The notes: generated from the sequence alone by a model not told the origin. A stretch of DNA of 10,415 nt from TMED27 sp041397865 (GCA_041397865.1 JAWKVT010000004.1:1-10415); one strand, 5' to 3'; positions 1 to 5,867 are shown, counted from the stretch's first letter. Made by a program: numbers and translations.

Positions 1-412
1 ATATGTAGTTGACCGCGTCGAAGCGGGTCATGTCCTGTTCCTGAAGGAAGTAAACGGCGTGGGATTCGCGCTCGGAAAACAGCGCGACAAGAACATTTGC
101 GCCGGTGACTTCCTCGCGCCCGCTTGATTGCACATGGATCGCGGCGCGTTGCAGCACACGCTGGAACGCGGAGGTGGGTTTTGACTCCTCGGCATCCATA
201 TTGGTGAGGTAGGTTAGCTCATTCTCGATATAGGCGGTGAGCTGGTCGCGCAGGTCGGCAAGTGAAATGCCGCAGGAGCGCAGCACCGCCATAGCGTCCT
301 GATCGTCGGTCAGCGCATGGAGCAAATGCTCGAGCGTGGCGTATTCGTGATGATACTGCCCGGCGATGGCGAGCGCTTTATGGAGCGTTTTTTCGAGGTT
401 TTTTGAGAGCAT
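1..412 (-). CDS. clpA: ATP-dependent Clp protease ATP-binding subunit ClpA, N-terminal part (cut by window edge)
   Basis: ClpA is the AAA+ unfoldase that feeds substrates into the ClpP peptidase in the cytoplasm and receives N-end-rule substrates from ClpS. Only the first 137 codons are here. They match the ClpA N-domain, which is built from two Clp_N repeats: the first begins with LEKTLHKALAIA and contains EHLLHALTDD, the second contains FQRVLQRAAIHVQ and GANVLVALFSERES. No Walker motif is in view because the AAA+ modules lie beyond base 1. The ATG follows AGAAGAATAAGC, a purine-rich ribosome binding site. It starts 2 bases after the stop of the small membrane-protein gene, which itself overlaps clpS, so the three genes are probably one operon. 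The adjacent clpS makes ClpA, rather than ClpB or ClpC, the confident choice. Confidence 0.95.
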   Translation of the reverse strand, partial: MLSKNLEKTLHKALAIAGQYHHEYATLEHLLHALTDDQDAMAVLRSCGISLADLRDQLTAYIENELTYLTNMDAEESKPTSAFQRVLQRAAIHVQSSGREEVTGANVLVALFSERESHAVYFLQEQDMTRFDAVNYI

Positions 413-414
413 GC

Positions 415-684
415 TTATTCTTCTCTAAACACTTTGCGATTATATTTTTTGAAAATTTTCCGACCTATCATGCTAGCAAAGGCGCAGGAGAACAGAATGG
501 TCGATAAAAGCAGGGTCAAAAAGACAATTATATTATAATTTTTAAAGTTAATGAAAAAAGCTAATAATAAAACCATTGGCACCCAGAGGGCTGACCAAAC
601 CGTGACGGTCATCACAGCTATGCTCGAGCTAAAAAAAAGGTCATATACTTTTGCAACGAAGGAATTGTTCTTCAACTTTTTCAT
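415..684 (-). CDS. Small two-helix membrane protein of unknown function between clpS and clpA
   Basis: I do not recognise this 89-residue protein. It has a short basic N-terminus, two hydrophobic segments (about residues 22-46 and 51-73) and a strongly basic tail with a GRKIFKKYNRK motif, so it should be an inner-membrane hairpin with both ends in the cytoplasm. The start is set by the ATGA overlap with the clpS stop and by GGAG five bases upstream of the ATG; an in-frame ATG at 702 lies inside clpS and is less likely. It is translationally coupled to clpS and ends 2 bases before clpA, so it should be made together with the Clp adaptor and unfoldase. Its base composition is clearly more AT-rich than clpS and clpA, which suggests a later insertion or weak constraint. 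Coding status is supported by the tight spacing and clean membrane topology, not by homology. Confidence 0.7.
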   Translation of the reverse strand: MKKLKNNSFVAKVYDLFFSSSIAVMTVTVWSALWVPMVLLLAFFINFKNYNIIVFLTLLLSTILFSCAFASMIGRKIFKKYNRKVFREE

Positions 685-1091
685 TCCTTCTCCATCGTGC
701 ATTGTAACGGTTGTTCGTTGGCGCGGGCGAAGTCCATGACTTGCGCGACTTTGGTTTCGGCGATCTCGTAAGTAAACACGCCGCAGATGCCGACGCCGCG
801 GCGGTGGACATGGAGCATGATTTCTGTGGCTTCGGCGCGGTTTTTGGCGAAGAATTTTTCCACGACATGGACAACAAATTCCATGGGGGTGTAATCGTCG
901 TTGAGCAGCAAAACCTTATACATGGCCGGCTTTTTGGTTTTCGGCCTCGTCTTGAGCATGAGGCCGGTGTCTTCGGATTCCTGACCATCCCCATCAACGC
1001 CGCCATCCATATCTCCGGGGCCGCCCTGATCGGAGTAATCAGGGTCATCGTTCATATACGGCGTTTCATTTACAAGCACGAGCCTTAACAT
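681..1091 (-). CDS. clpS: ClpS, N-end-rule adaptor of the ClpAP protease
   Basis: ClpS is a small cytoplasmic adaptor that binds proteins with a bulky hydrophobic first residue and hands them to ClpA. The core from MYKV (residue 57) onward closely follows E. coli ClpS. It contains LLNDDYTPMEFVV, with the N64-D65-D66 substrate-pocket residues and gatekeeper M70, then VH with H96 in the pocket, then ICGVFTYEIAETKVAQVMDFAR and the final EQPLQCTMEKE. E. coli ClpS is 106 residues and has about 26 residues before MYKV. Here there are 56, rich in Asp, Gly and Glu, and they look disordered. The start at 1091 has GGGTGGG upstream; an internal ATG at 1055 would remove 12 residues but lacks a visible ribosome binding site. 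The next gene overlaps the stop by 4 bases. Confidence 0.96.
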   Translation of the reverse strand: MLRLVLVNETPYMNDDPDYSDQGGPGDMDGGVDGDGQESEDTGLMLKTRPKTKKPAMYKVLLLNDDYTPMEFVVHVVEKFFAKNRAEATEIMLHVHRRGVGICGVFTYEIAETKVAQVMDFARANEQPLQCTMEKE

Positions 1092-1117
1092 TACCCACCC
1101 TTTGTCTGTTCATGGAT

Positions 1118-1146
1118 ACAATATAATTTTAGCATAAAAGGCTCAA
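1118..1146 (-). promoter_or_regulatory. Candidate sigma70-type promoter for clpS
   Basis: Read on the minus strand, TTGAGC (1146-1141) and TATTGT (1123-1118) are separated by 17 bases, about 27 bases upstream of the clpS ATG. An alternative -10, TATATT at 1125-1120, would give a 15-base spacer. The promoter sits immediately after the phasin terminator, so clpS can be transcribed independently of the phasin gene. This is a sequence match only. Confidence 0.4.
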
Positions 1147-1180
1147 GAAATAATAGGCCTTAGCGGCCTGAAGGCAAGAA

Positions 1181-1210
1181 AAAGCCCGGCGCGAAAACCG
1201 GCCGGGCTTT
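1181..1210 (-). terminator. Rho-independent terminator of the phasin gene
   Basis: The 10-base arms AAAGCCCGGC (1181-1190) and GCCGGGCTTT (1201-1210) pair perfectly around a 10-base loop. On the minus strand the stem is followed by TTTTTCTT, and it lies 24 bases after the phasin stop codon. On the plus strand the trailing bases are a poorer T-run, so the main direction is minus. Confidence 0.85.
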
Positions 1211-1233
1211 GGATTTTTATGAGTAATAGCGCT

Positions 1234-1806
1234 TTAGGCGGCCATCTGCTTATTGGCTTTTTCCATCGCCTTTGTGATTTGCGTGTTCAACGGCTCAGAC
1301 GCTTCGCTGAGGAGTTTTACGCCCATTTCAGAAAGCTGCGTCGCGCCTTGCATGAACTGGTCGAAATTTGCCTGTGCAATTTTGTTTTGCGCCTCGGCAA
1401 GCTCATTAAGCGTTTTTGAGCCCATAAGCTGACGGGTTAGTTCAGCCTGTTTTTCACCGGCATTTTGCGCTATCGAAGCGGCTGTTTTCATCCACTTTTC
1501 GAAACCTTTGGCAAAAATTTCACCGGATTTTACGAACGCTTCAACACCTTCGCGGCTGGAATTTGCAGCTTCCTGAGCCAACTGGTCAAACTGGAACGGT
1601 TGTTGTTTAGTCATGATTTTCTCCATTTCTTTTAAAAAAGGCTGCGTGCTTGCCGCCGCGCCTGTTGCGGCGCTTGTTTTTATCTGCGTTTTTCTTTCCG
1701 CCGCTTTTAACGGCGCAGTGCGTGCGGACGCGGTTTTACGCACCGGCGACTTTTTGGTCGCTGTGGTTTTAGCAGATTTTTTACGCGTTGTTTTTTTAAC
1801 AGCCAT
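1234..1806 (-). CDS. Phasin family protein with a lysine/alanine-rich N-terminal tail
   Basis: Phasins coat polyhydroxyalkanoate granules and control their number and size. The core (about residues 68-175) is the helical, Gln/Ala/Met-rich phasin domain: PFQFDQLAQEAANSSREGVE, GFEKWMKTAAS, MGSKTLNELAEAQNKIAQ and FDQFMQGATQLSEMGVKL are the usual blocks of the short alphaproteobacterial phasins. Residues 1-55 form a tail of Lys, Arg, Ala, Thr and Ser with a single acidic residue (E37). This recalls histone-H1-like tails and the nucleoid-binding half of Pseudomonas PhaF, except that here it is N-terminal. The ATG at 1806 has GAGG nine bases upstream. The in-frame ATG at residue 65 also has a good ribosome binding site, so a 126-residue tail-less form may be made as well. 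The gene is flanked by its own promoter region and terminator. No PHA synthase is in the window. Confidence 0.88.
   Translation of the reverse strand: MAVKKTTRKKSAKTTATKKSPVRKTASARTAPLKAAERKTQIKTSAATGAAASTQPFLKEMEKIMTKQQPFQFDQLAQEAANSSREGVEAFVKSGEIFAKGFEKWMKTAASIAQNAGEKQAELTRQLMGSKTLNELAEAQNKIAQANFDQFMQGATQLSEMGVKLLSEASEPLNTQITKAMEKANKQMAA
1612..1624 (-). promoter_or_regulatory. Internal ribosome binding site and ATG inside the phasin gene
   Basis: On the minus strand GGAG (1624-1621) is followed by six bases and an in-frame ATG (1614-1612), codon 65. This is exactly where the basic tail ends and the phasin core begins (MTKQQPFQFDQ). Spacing and sequence are at least as good as at the upstream start at 1806, so it could give a second, tail-less protein or be the only true start. 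Confidence 0.5.
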
Positions 1807-1827
1807 AATTCATATCCTCTAGGTTTA

Positions 1828-1842
1828 TGTTGCCGTGCATCA
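1828..1842. promoter_or_regulatory. TGC-N3-GCA element 1 (phasin leader)
   Basis: The plus strand reads TGTTGC-CGT-GCATCA. The TGC-N3-GCA core and the TGTTGC half are shared with the two elements upstream. It lies between the predicted phasin transcription start and its ATG. Its centre is 55 bases from the centre of element 2. Confidence 0.5.
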
Positions 1843-1865
1843 TAGGGCAGTGTGAAAAATTTTAC

Positions 1866-1881
1866 AACCAAATGTTTGGTT
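1866..1881. repeat. 16-bp perfect palindrome in the phasin leader
   Basis: AACCAAA (1866-1872) and TTTGGTT (1875-1881) are perfect inverted repeats around TG. The site is just downstream of the candidate phasin -10 box and could be an operator for a dimeric regulator. It could also be chance in an AT-rich leader. Confidence 0.35.
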
Positions 1882-1882
1882 T

Positions 1883-1897
1883 TTGTGCATCGCAACA
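1883..1897. promoter_or_regulatory. TGC-N3-GCA element 2 (near the phasin transcription start)
   Basis: The plus strand reads TTGTGC-ATC-GCAACA. On the minus strand this is TGTTGC-GAT-GCACAA, matching element 3 at 12 of 12 non-spacer positions. It lies just downstream of the candidate -10 box at 1904-1909, where a bound repressor would block initiation. Confidence 0.55.
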
Positions 1898-1903
1898 GAC
1901 GCA

Positions 1904-1932
1904 ATCTATCATAGGATTTTTGGATCTGTCAA
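1904..1932 (-). promoter_or_regulatory. Candidate sigma70-type promoter of the phasin gene
   Basis: On the minus strand a perfect TTGACA (1932-1927) is followed after 17 bases by ATAGAT (1909-1904), or after 18 by TAGATT. The -35 is consensus and the -10 is imperfect. The predicted start lies near 1897, giving a leader of about 90 bases. TGC-N3-GCA elements flank the promoter on both sides. Confidence 0.6.
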
Positions 1933-1941
1933 TAGTTTTTT

Positions 1942-1956
1942 TGTTGCACCGCACAA
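1942..1956. promoter_or_regulatory. TGC-N3-GCA element 3 (upstream of the phasin -35 box)
   Basis: The plus strand reads TGTTGC-ACC-GCACAA, the inverse of element 2 outside the 3-base spacer. It lies 9 bases upstream of the phasin -35 box, with its centre 59 bases from that of element 2. It also lies upstream of the divergent carboxypeptidase gene. Confidence 0.55.
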
Positions 1957-1978
1957 AATAAGTTTCCCACATTGGAGA

Positions 1979-2008
1979 TTGGACAAAATTGATAAAAAAT
2001 TATATGAT
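1979..2008 (+). promoter_or_regulatory. Candidate promoter of the carboxypeptidase gene
   Basis: TTGGAC (1979-1984) and TATGAT (2003-2008) are 18 bases apart. The -10 matches five of six consensus positions; the -35 is weaker. A transcription start near 2015 would favour the GTG start at 2082 over the upstream TTG (1989) or ATG (2004), which would lie inside the promoter. Confidence 0.35.
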
Positions 2009-2081
2009 ATTAGGGTCAGGCTGTATCATTTTTAGTCGGACATGCCGACCATCAATTCCTTTTTTCAAGCGCGGGCGAGAC

Positions 2082-3482
2082 GTGAAAAACGACAGAGCAG
2101 ACACTCCATTTTTTATTTTTTTTGGGCTTTCGGCCCTTTGTAGAACTCTCTTTATTTTCGGCGTTTTTATGGCGCTGCTTTTTGGGCTTTCCGGTTTTTC
2201 GAGCTCGGCGCAAGCCAAAGGTAATCCGCGTTATGCGTCGATTGTGATGGATGCGGATACGGGTTTGATTTTGCATCAGCGCTATGCGAACAAGCAACTG
2301 CATCCGGCTTCTCTGACCAAAATTATGACGCTTTTGCTGGTTTTTGAAGCTTTGGAGCAAGGTAAAATCGGCCTTAAGGACCGTGTGCGCATTTCCCAAA
2401 AAGCGGCCAATATGGTGCCGAGCAAGCTTGGCCTGCCTGCCGGATCGAGCATACGGGTGCAGGATGCGATTTATGCGCTGGTTACAAAATCCGCAAATGA
2501 TGTGGCTGTGGCCCTGGCGGAGCATCTGGCAGGGTCGGAGCGGAATTTCGCCCTGCGCATGACCAACCGGGCCAAAGATATCGGCATGAGCCGGACGGTG
2601 TTTGTGAATGCCTCGGGTCTGCATGACAAGCGGCAAATCAGCACTGCGCGGGATATGGCTAAACTCGCGCAGTATGTCATCAAGGTTTACCCGGATTATT
2701 ACCGTTATTTCTCGCGCAAGACTTTTTCCTATAACGGTAAAAGCTATCGCAACCACAACCGGCTGATGGATTCATACGATGGTATGGACGGCATGAAAAC
2801 CGGCTATATCGCCGCGTCGGGGTTTAATCTGGTGGCTTCGGCGGTGCGGGGTGAGCGGCGGATTATCGGCGTGGTTTTTGGCGGGCGCAGTTCGAAAACC
2901 CGCAATGCGCATATGGAAGAATTGCTCGATATGGGGTTCGGAAAAATTGAAAACCTGCGTATCGCCAAAACACCTCCCCCGCTTCCGCAGCGGAAACCGG
3001 CGATCGCGAAAGCTTTTGCTGCGCTTGGCGGCGGACAAAATGCGGATGGCAAGATGGCATCGCTTAACCCGGTTTTGCAAAGCGGTTTTGAGCAGTTGAT
3101 CGGCGAAGGCGATTTCGACCCGGCGGCCTCAAAGCGTATTGAAACCGGGTTAATGGCCATTGCCGCGCATACGGGCAATTATGACACGGCGGCGAAAATC
3201 ATTCCTGTAGTATACGAGCCGGCGGGCACGTCCGTTCATGCAGATGCGCCTTGGTCTATACAGGTTGGCGCTTTTACCAGCCGGGCGGCGACAGATCAGG
3301 CGATCCAGAAAATACGCAGCGCCCTGCCCGCCCCCTACTCTTCCGGGCAGCCCTTAATCGCGCCGCTTAAAACGTCCGAAGGGTGGTTGTTCCGCGCACG
3401 GCTGAGCGGCTATACGAAAGAGGAAGCTCTGGCGGCCTGCAATTATATCCGCGATTGCCTGCCCGTTGCGCCGCAAAATTAA
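2082..3482 (+). CDS. D-alanyl-D-alanine carboxypeptidase (PBP5-like, peptidase S11) with C-terminal SPOR domain
   Basis: This enzyme removes the terminal D-Ala from peptidoglycan pentapeptides in the periplasm, limiting cross-linking. Counting from the GTG at 2082, residues 1-45 are a hydrophobic export signal ending SSAQA. The three penicillin-binding motifs follow: S77-L-T-K80 (in HPASLTKIMT, the nucleophile and its lysine), S137-A-N139, and K239-T-G241 (in GMKTGY). A low-complexity linker leads to a SPOR domain at about residues 391-462 (WSIQVGAFTSRAATDQAI ... GWLFRARLSGYTKEEA), which binds denuded glycan at division sites. The usual PBP5 C-terminal beta domain and membrane anchor are absent, as in DacF/DacC-like proteins of alphaproteobacteria. 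The frame is open back to a TTG at 1989, but that extension is AT-rich, lacks family character and overlaps a candidate promoter. The start therefore remains uncertain. Confidence 0.93.
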   Translation: MKNDRADTPFFIFFGLSALCRTLFIFGVFMALLFGLSGFSSSAQAKGNPRYASIVMDADTGLILHQRYANKQLHPASLTKIMTLLLVFEALEQGKIGLKDRVRISQKAANMVPSKLGLPAGSSIRVQDAIYALVTKSANDVAVALAEHLAGSERNFALRMTNRAKDIGMSRTVFVNASGLHDKRQISTARDMAKLAQYVIKVYPDYYRYFSRKTFSYNGKSYRNHNRLMDSYDGMDGMKTGYIAASGFNLVASAVRGERRIIGVVFGGRSSKTRNAHMEELLDMGFGKIENLRIAKTPPPLPQRKPAIAKAFAALGGGQNADGKMASLNPVLQSGFEQLIGEGDFDPAASKRIETGLMAIAAHTGNYDTAAKIIPVVYEPAGTSVHADAPWSIQVGAFTSRAATDQAIQKIRSALPAPYSSGQPLIAPLKTSEGWLFRARLSGYTKEEALAACNYIRDCLPVAPQN

Positions 3483-3486
3483 TTTT

Positions 3487-4260
3487 ATGGACCTTATACG
3501 TCATATGAACCGGTTGCATCCTTTGCCTGAAAACAGACGCTCAGAGCGTGGCAATGTCTTGTTTATCATCCTTATCGCCGTTGTCTTGATCGGCCTGCTG
3601 ACTGCGGCGATCCAGATGACCAGCCGCCCGGAAGGCTCGAATATAGACAAGGAAACGCTGGTAATCCGCGCCAGCGAAGTGCAGCGTTATGCCTCCGAGC
3701 TGGAGCGCGCTGTTCATTACATCATGCAAAACGGTAAGTCTGAAAGCGATATCCGGTTTGCGCATCCTGATGCGTCTTCGGATTACGGGGATCTCAGCGC
3801 GGATGCCGACCCGTCTGACCAGGTTTTTCATGTTTCAGGCGGCGGGGCAAGTTACCGCGCCGCTCCCGGCGGCATCAACGACGGCAGCGCGTGGGAGTTT
3901 TACGGGGGAACGCATATTCCGGGGATGGGCACGGCGAGCCGGGCTGAACTGATTGCCGTGTTGCCGAATGTCACGCAGGAATTTTGCGACAAGATCAACG
4001 AGATCAACGGGCAGAGCGGCACCCCGGCAGATACGGGCATGGCGGTAGCGGCGGGGCCGAACCCTGGAGGGTGCTTAGCAATCGGCGCGGTGGGGCGGTT
4101 TGACGATGCGCGGCAGTTTTACAATACGCCAAACACGGTTGATGAAACAACGTTTGAGCAGGACCCGAATACTGCGGCGGCGCGGCCTGCGCCGCAAGCC
4201 TGTGTGGCATGCGATTTAGGCTCGGCCAATCATTTCTATCATGTGTTGCTTGTGCGCTAG
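3487..4260 (+). CDS. Uncharacterised membrane-anchored protein with a pilin-like N-terminal helix
   Basis: I cannot assign a function. The 257-residue product has a short basic, polar N-terminus, then SERGNVLFIILIAVVLIGLL (about residues 19-38; hydrophobic core to about 43), then a polar domain predicted outside the inner membrane. The Gly before a long hydrophobic helix recalls type IV prepilins and pseudopilins, but the usual Glu at +5 is missing. The C-terminal half has scattered Cys (EFCDKINEING, GGCLAIG, QACVACDLGS) that could form disulphides. Similar GNVLF-type proteins occur, as I recall, in Micavibrio-like alphaproteobacteria. It starts 4 bases after the carboxypeptidase stop, so it is probably co-transcribed; an alternative TTG at 3466 would overlap that gene. 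No clear ribosome binding site precedes the ATG. It converges on the FlgO-like gene with a 7-base gap and no terminator. Confidence 0.7.
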   Translation: MDLIRHMNRLHPLPENRRSERGNVLFIILIAVVLIGLLTAAIQMTSRPEGSNIDKETLVIRASEVQRYASELERAVHYIMQNGKSESDIRFAHPDASSDYGDLSADADPSDQVFHVSGGGASYRAAPGGINDGSAWEFYGGTHIPGMGTASRAELIAVLPNVTQEFCDKINEINGQSGTPADTGMAVAAGPNPGGCLAIGAVGRFDDARQFYNTPNTVDETTFEQDPNTAAARPAPQACVACDLGSANHFYHVLLVR

Positions 4261-4267
4261 AGCCTGA

Positions 4268-4867
4268 TTACCCGCCGTCGTTCATACGGATAATCTGCGG
4301 TTTGGGTTCGGACATTTTTCTTGTCTCATGCGATAACGGCAAAACATAATCATAAACGGCAATGACGCGGCCCGAGCGTATGTCGGCAATGCGCAGTTTT
4401 ACATCCATGTCCTTATGTCTGCGGGTATATGTTCCCGAAAGTGCGAAGTCGGGTTTTTCGCCTTTGACTGTTGCCGGTTTCAAATAATTCGTATCGGCTT
4501 CGGAGATGACCTGCGAAAGATCAACACGGTAGCCGAGTTGTGACAGTCTTGTGCCCACGCGCTCGGGGATCATCTTGCTCAGGATTGAACTCATCCCCGG
4601 ATGCATGGAATCGCCAAGCGGTTCGGCGATGATTAAATCCTTATGGCGGTTGATGAAAGGTGCGGCCTGCTGAATCATATAATCGGCGACGGCATAGTTT
4701 TGCGCGTTAAAATTGGCTTCTTCCTCCATCGACATATAGCCGACAACCGCAGCACCGCCGAGGATCACCTTTGTGCAGCCGCCCAGCAAAACAAGCGCCG
4801 CGCAAGCGCAGGTCAGGGTTTTGAGGGCCGGGGGACGCGCCCGGCGCATGCTATTGGTTATAGCCAT
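4268..4867 (-). CDS. FlgO-like lipoprotein
   Basis: The 199-residue product has a basic N-terminus, a hydrophobic stretch and a lipobox LLGGC with the lipidated Cys at residue 31. It should therefore be a lipoprotein facing the periplasm or outer membrane. Residues about 58-178 have the FlgO-domain pattern: ADYMIQQAAPFIN (helix), LIIAEPLGDS (strand), VGTRLSQLGYRV (helix and strand), then ALSGTYTRRHKDMDVKLRIAD and GRVIAVYDYVLPL. FlgO in Vibrio is an outer-membrane lipoprotein of the flagellar H-ring, but FlgO-like domains also occur in proteins unrelated to flagella, and no flagellar gene is near. The gene overlaps the upstream lipoprotein gene by 17 bases, suggesting translational coupling. 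AGGA lies about 11 bases before the ATG; an alternative ATG at 4849 follows the upstream stop. Confidence 0.75.
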   Translation of the reverse strand: MAITNSMRRARPPALKTLTCACAALVLLGGCTKVILGGAAVVGYMSMEEEANFNAQNYAVADYMIQQAAPFINRHKDLIIAEPLGDSMHPGMSSILSKMIPERVGTRLSQLGYRVDLSQVISEADTNYLKPATVKGEKPDFALSGTYTRRHKDMDVKLRIADIRSGRVIAVYDYVLPLSHETRKMSEPKPQIIRMNDGG

Positions 4868-5528
4868 CGGCAGGCTCTTCCTGCTGCGCGTTCAAAGCCT
4901 CCTGTTCCAGAGGTCTTTCGTGCAGTTCGACATATCCGGCGGGTTTAAAGCCGTATGAGGGCACCTCATGAAATGCTGCGACTTTTTGCGTTAAGATCCC
5001 GTCATGAACCTGACCAAGCACCAGATTCATGGTTTTATAGGGCGATAGGTGGTCCCCGTCTTTATTCGGATGGTGGGCTTCATCATTATAAGGGCGGGTT
5101 GTTTCAGGGCGGCCCTCTTCTTCCGGATCATATGCGGAGTAAAATAATGCCTGCGCCCCAGCGTCTTCGGCGCCGGTGGCAACGGTTATGCCCTGCGCGA
5201 GCATCTCATGGCGCAGGCTTGTTTCAAAGGTGACCTGAAATGTTCCGGTTTCAAGGTCGGTCGTTAAATAGACCGGTCCGGCGGGCAGTACATCGTTTGC
5301 TTTCGCCCGCAGCAGAAGATCCGCCGCGGCATGACGCCAGCTTTCAAGAACGGCGGCGTTTTGTTCAACGCTGTATTCATAGCCGATATCGGCGGCTTCC
5401 GGACCGGTCGGCGCTTTATATTCGCTGCTGTGATAGGCATAGCCGGAAGGCATAAAGGTCGGGTCCCAAACCGGTTTGCACCCGGTCAGAGCCAGGACGA
5501 GTAAAGAAGAAAAAACAAAGACGCGCAT
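4851..5528 (-). CDS. Lipoprotein of unknown function, coupled to the FlgO-like gene
   Basis: The 225-residue product begins with a classic lipoprotein signal peptide and lipobox LALTGC, with the lipidated Cys at residue 17; Lys follows at +2, which does not signal inner-membrane retention. The middle part (about residues 60-130) alternates helix and strand: ESWRHAAADLLLRAKAND, then GPVYLTTDLETGTFQVTFE, then SLRHEMLAQGITVATG. This echoes the order seen in the FlgO-like neighbour, so the two could be distant relatives or partners; that is inference. The second half is acidic (DPEEEGRPE, EAHHPNKDGDH) and the tail is Glu/Gln-rich. GGGA lies seven bases before the ATG. The gene lies 97 bases downstream of the small Fur-boxed gene with no terminator between, so it may share its promoter. 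Confidence 0.75.
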   Translation of the reverse strand: MRVFVFSSLLVLALTGCKPVWDPTFMPSGYAYHSSEYKAPTGPEAADIGYEYSVEQNAAVLESWRHAAADLLLRAKANDVLPAGPVYLTTDLETGTFQVTFETSLRHEMLAQGITVATGAEDAGAQALFYSAYDPEEEGRPETTRPYNDEAHHPNKDGDHLSPYKTMNLVLGQVHDGILTQKVAAFHEVPSYGFKPAGYVELHERPLEQEALNAQQEEPADGYNQ

Positions 5529-5625
5529 GTTTCAATCCCGATCATTTGAGAAGCTGTATAAAAGGCGGTGACAAGCACCATGATAATGAGAGTTTAGCAA
5601 TTCTGCACGCGGGCGTACAGAGCTT

Positions 5626-5844
5626 TTAAGACAGGGAGGAACGGGCCTTTTTTCGCCCCTGCTCGCTTAGCCATGCCAAATGGCCCGGCTCTCCGGTTAA
5701 ACAGAGCGGGCGGCATTTTATATCACCGGCACGGATGGCGTTTTCCGCCTTTTTACGGCCATAGTTTTTGACAAGATCTTCGAAATACAGCGCAGCGTTT
5801 GGTGATCCAAAATAGAGTTCGAGTGCAAGAAAATCGGAAAGCAT
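5626..5844 (-). CDS. Small protein of unknown function behind a Fur-type box
   Basis: I do not recognise this 72-residue protein. It is predicted helical at first (MLSDFLALELYF, then ALYFEDLVKNYGRKKAENAIRAG), followed by a Cys pair, C44 and C48 (DIKCRPLCLTGEPG), and HLAWLSEQGRKKARSS. The last block resembles the wing-to-last-helix end of small winged-helix domains, so a DNA-binding or metal-responsive role is possible, but this is speculative. The ATG at 5844 is chosen because AGGAG lies eight bases upstream. An ATG in frame at 5883 would place the first 13 codons on top of the Fur-like box and has no ribosome binding site. The next gene downstream, a lipoprotein, follows without a terminator. 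Confidence 0.7.
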   Translation of the reverse strand: MLSDFLALELYFGSPNAALYFEDLVKNYGRKKAENAIRAGDIKCRPLCLTGEPGHLAWLSEQGRKKARSSLS

Positions 5845-5867
5845 GAGGGTGTCTCCTTCTATGATAT

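Noticed and set aside
641..1048. Alternative minus-strand frame across clpS
   Set aside because: clpS in the other frame is unmistakable; this frame is out of register with it and rich in Ser, Pro and Arg.
1155..1169. Small inverted repeat AGGCC/GGCCT between clpS and the phasin terminator
   Set aside because: The stem is only 5 bp and it has no T-run; the stronger hairpin at 1181-1210 explains termination.
2035..2049. Inverted repeat GTCGG/CCGAC before the carboxypeptidase
   Set aside because: A 5-bp arm is expected by chance and it is not near a promoter element in a way that suggests an operator.
1989..2081. Upstream extension of the carboxypeptidase from a TTG or ATG
   Set aside because: It would put 31 unrelated residues before an intact export signal, and it overlaps a candidate promoter; left open as a possibility only.
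2052..2756. Long open frame on the minus strand inside the carboxypeptidase gene
   Set aside because: Antisense shadow: the plus frame carries SxxK, SxN and KTG motifs, and the minus frame has a composition typical of reversed coding DNA (many His, Arg, Gln) with no motif.
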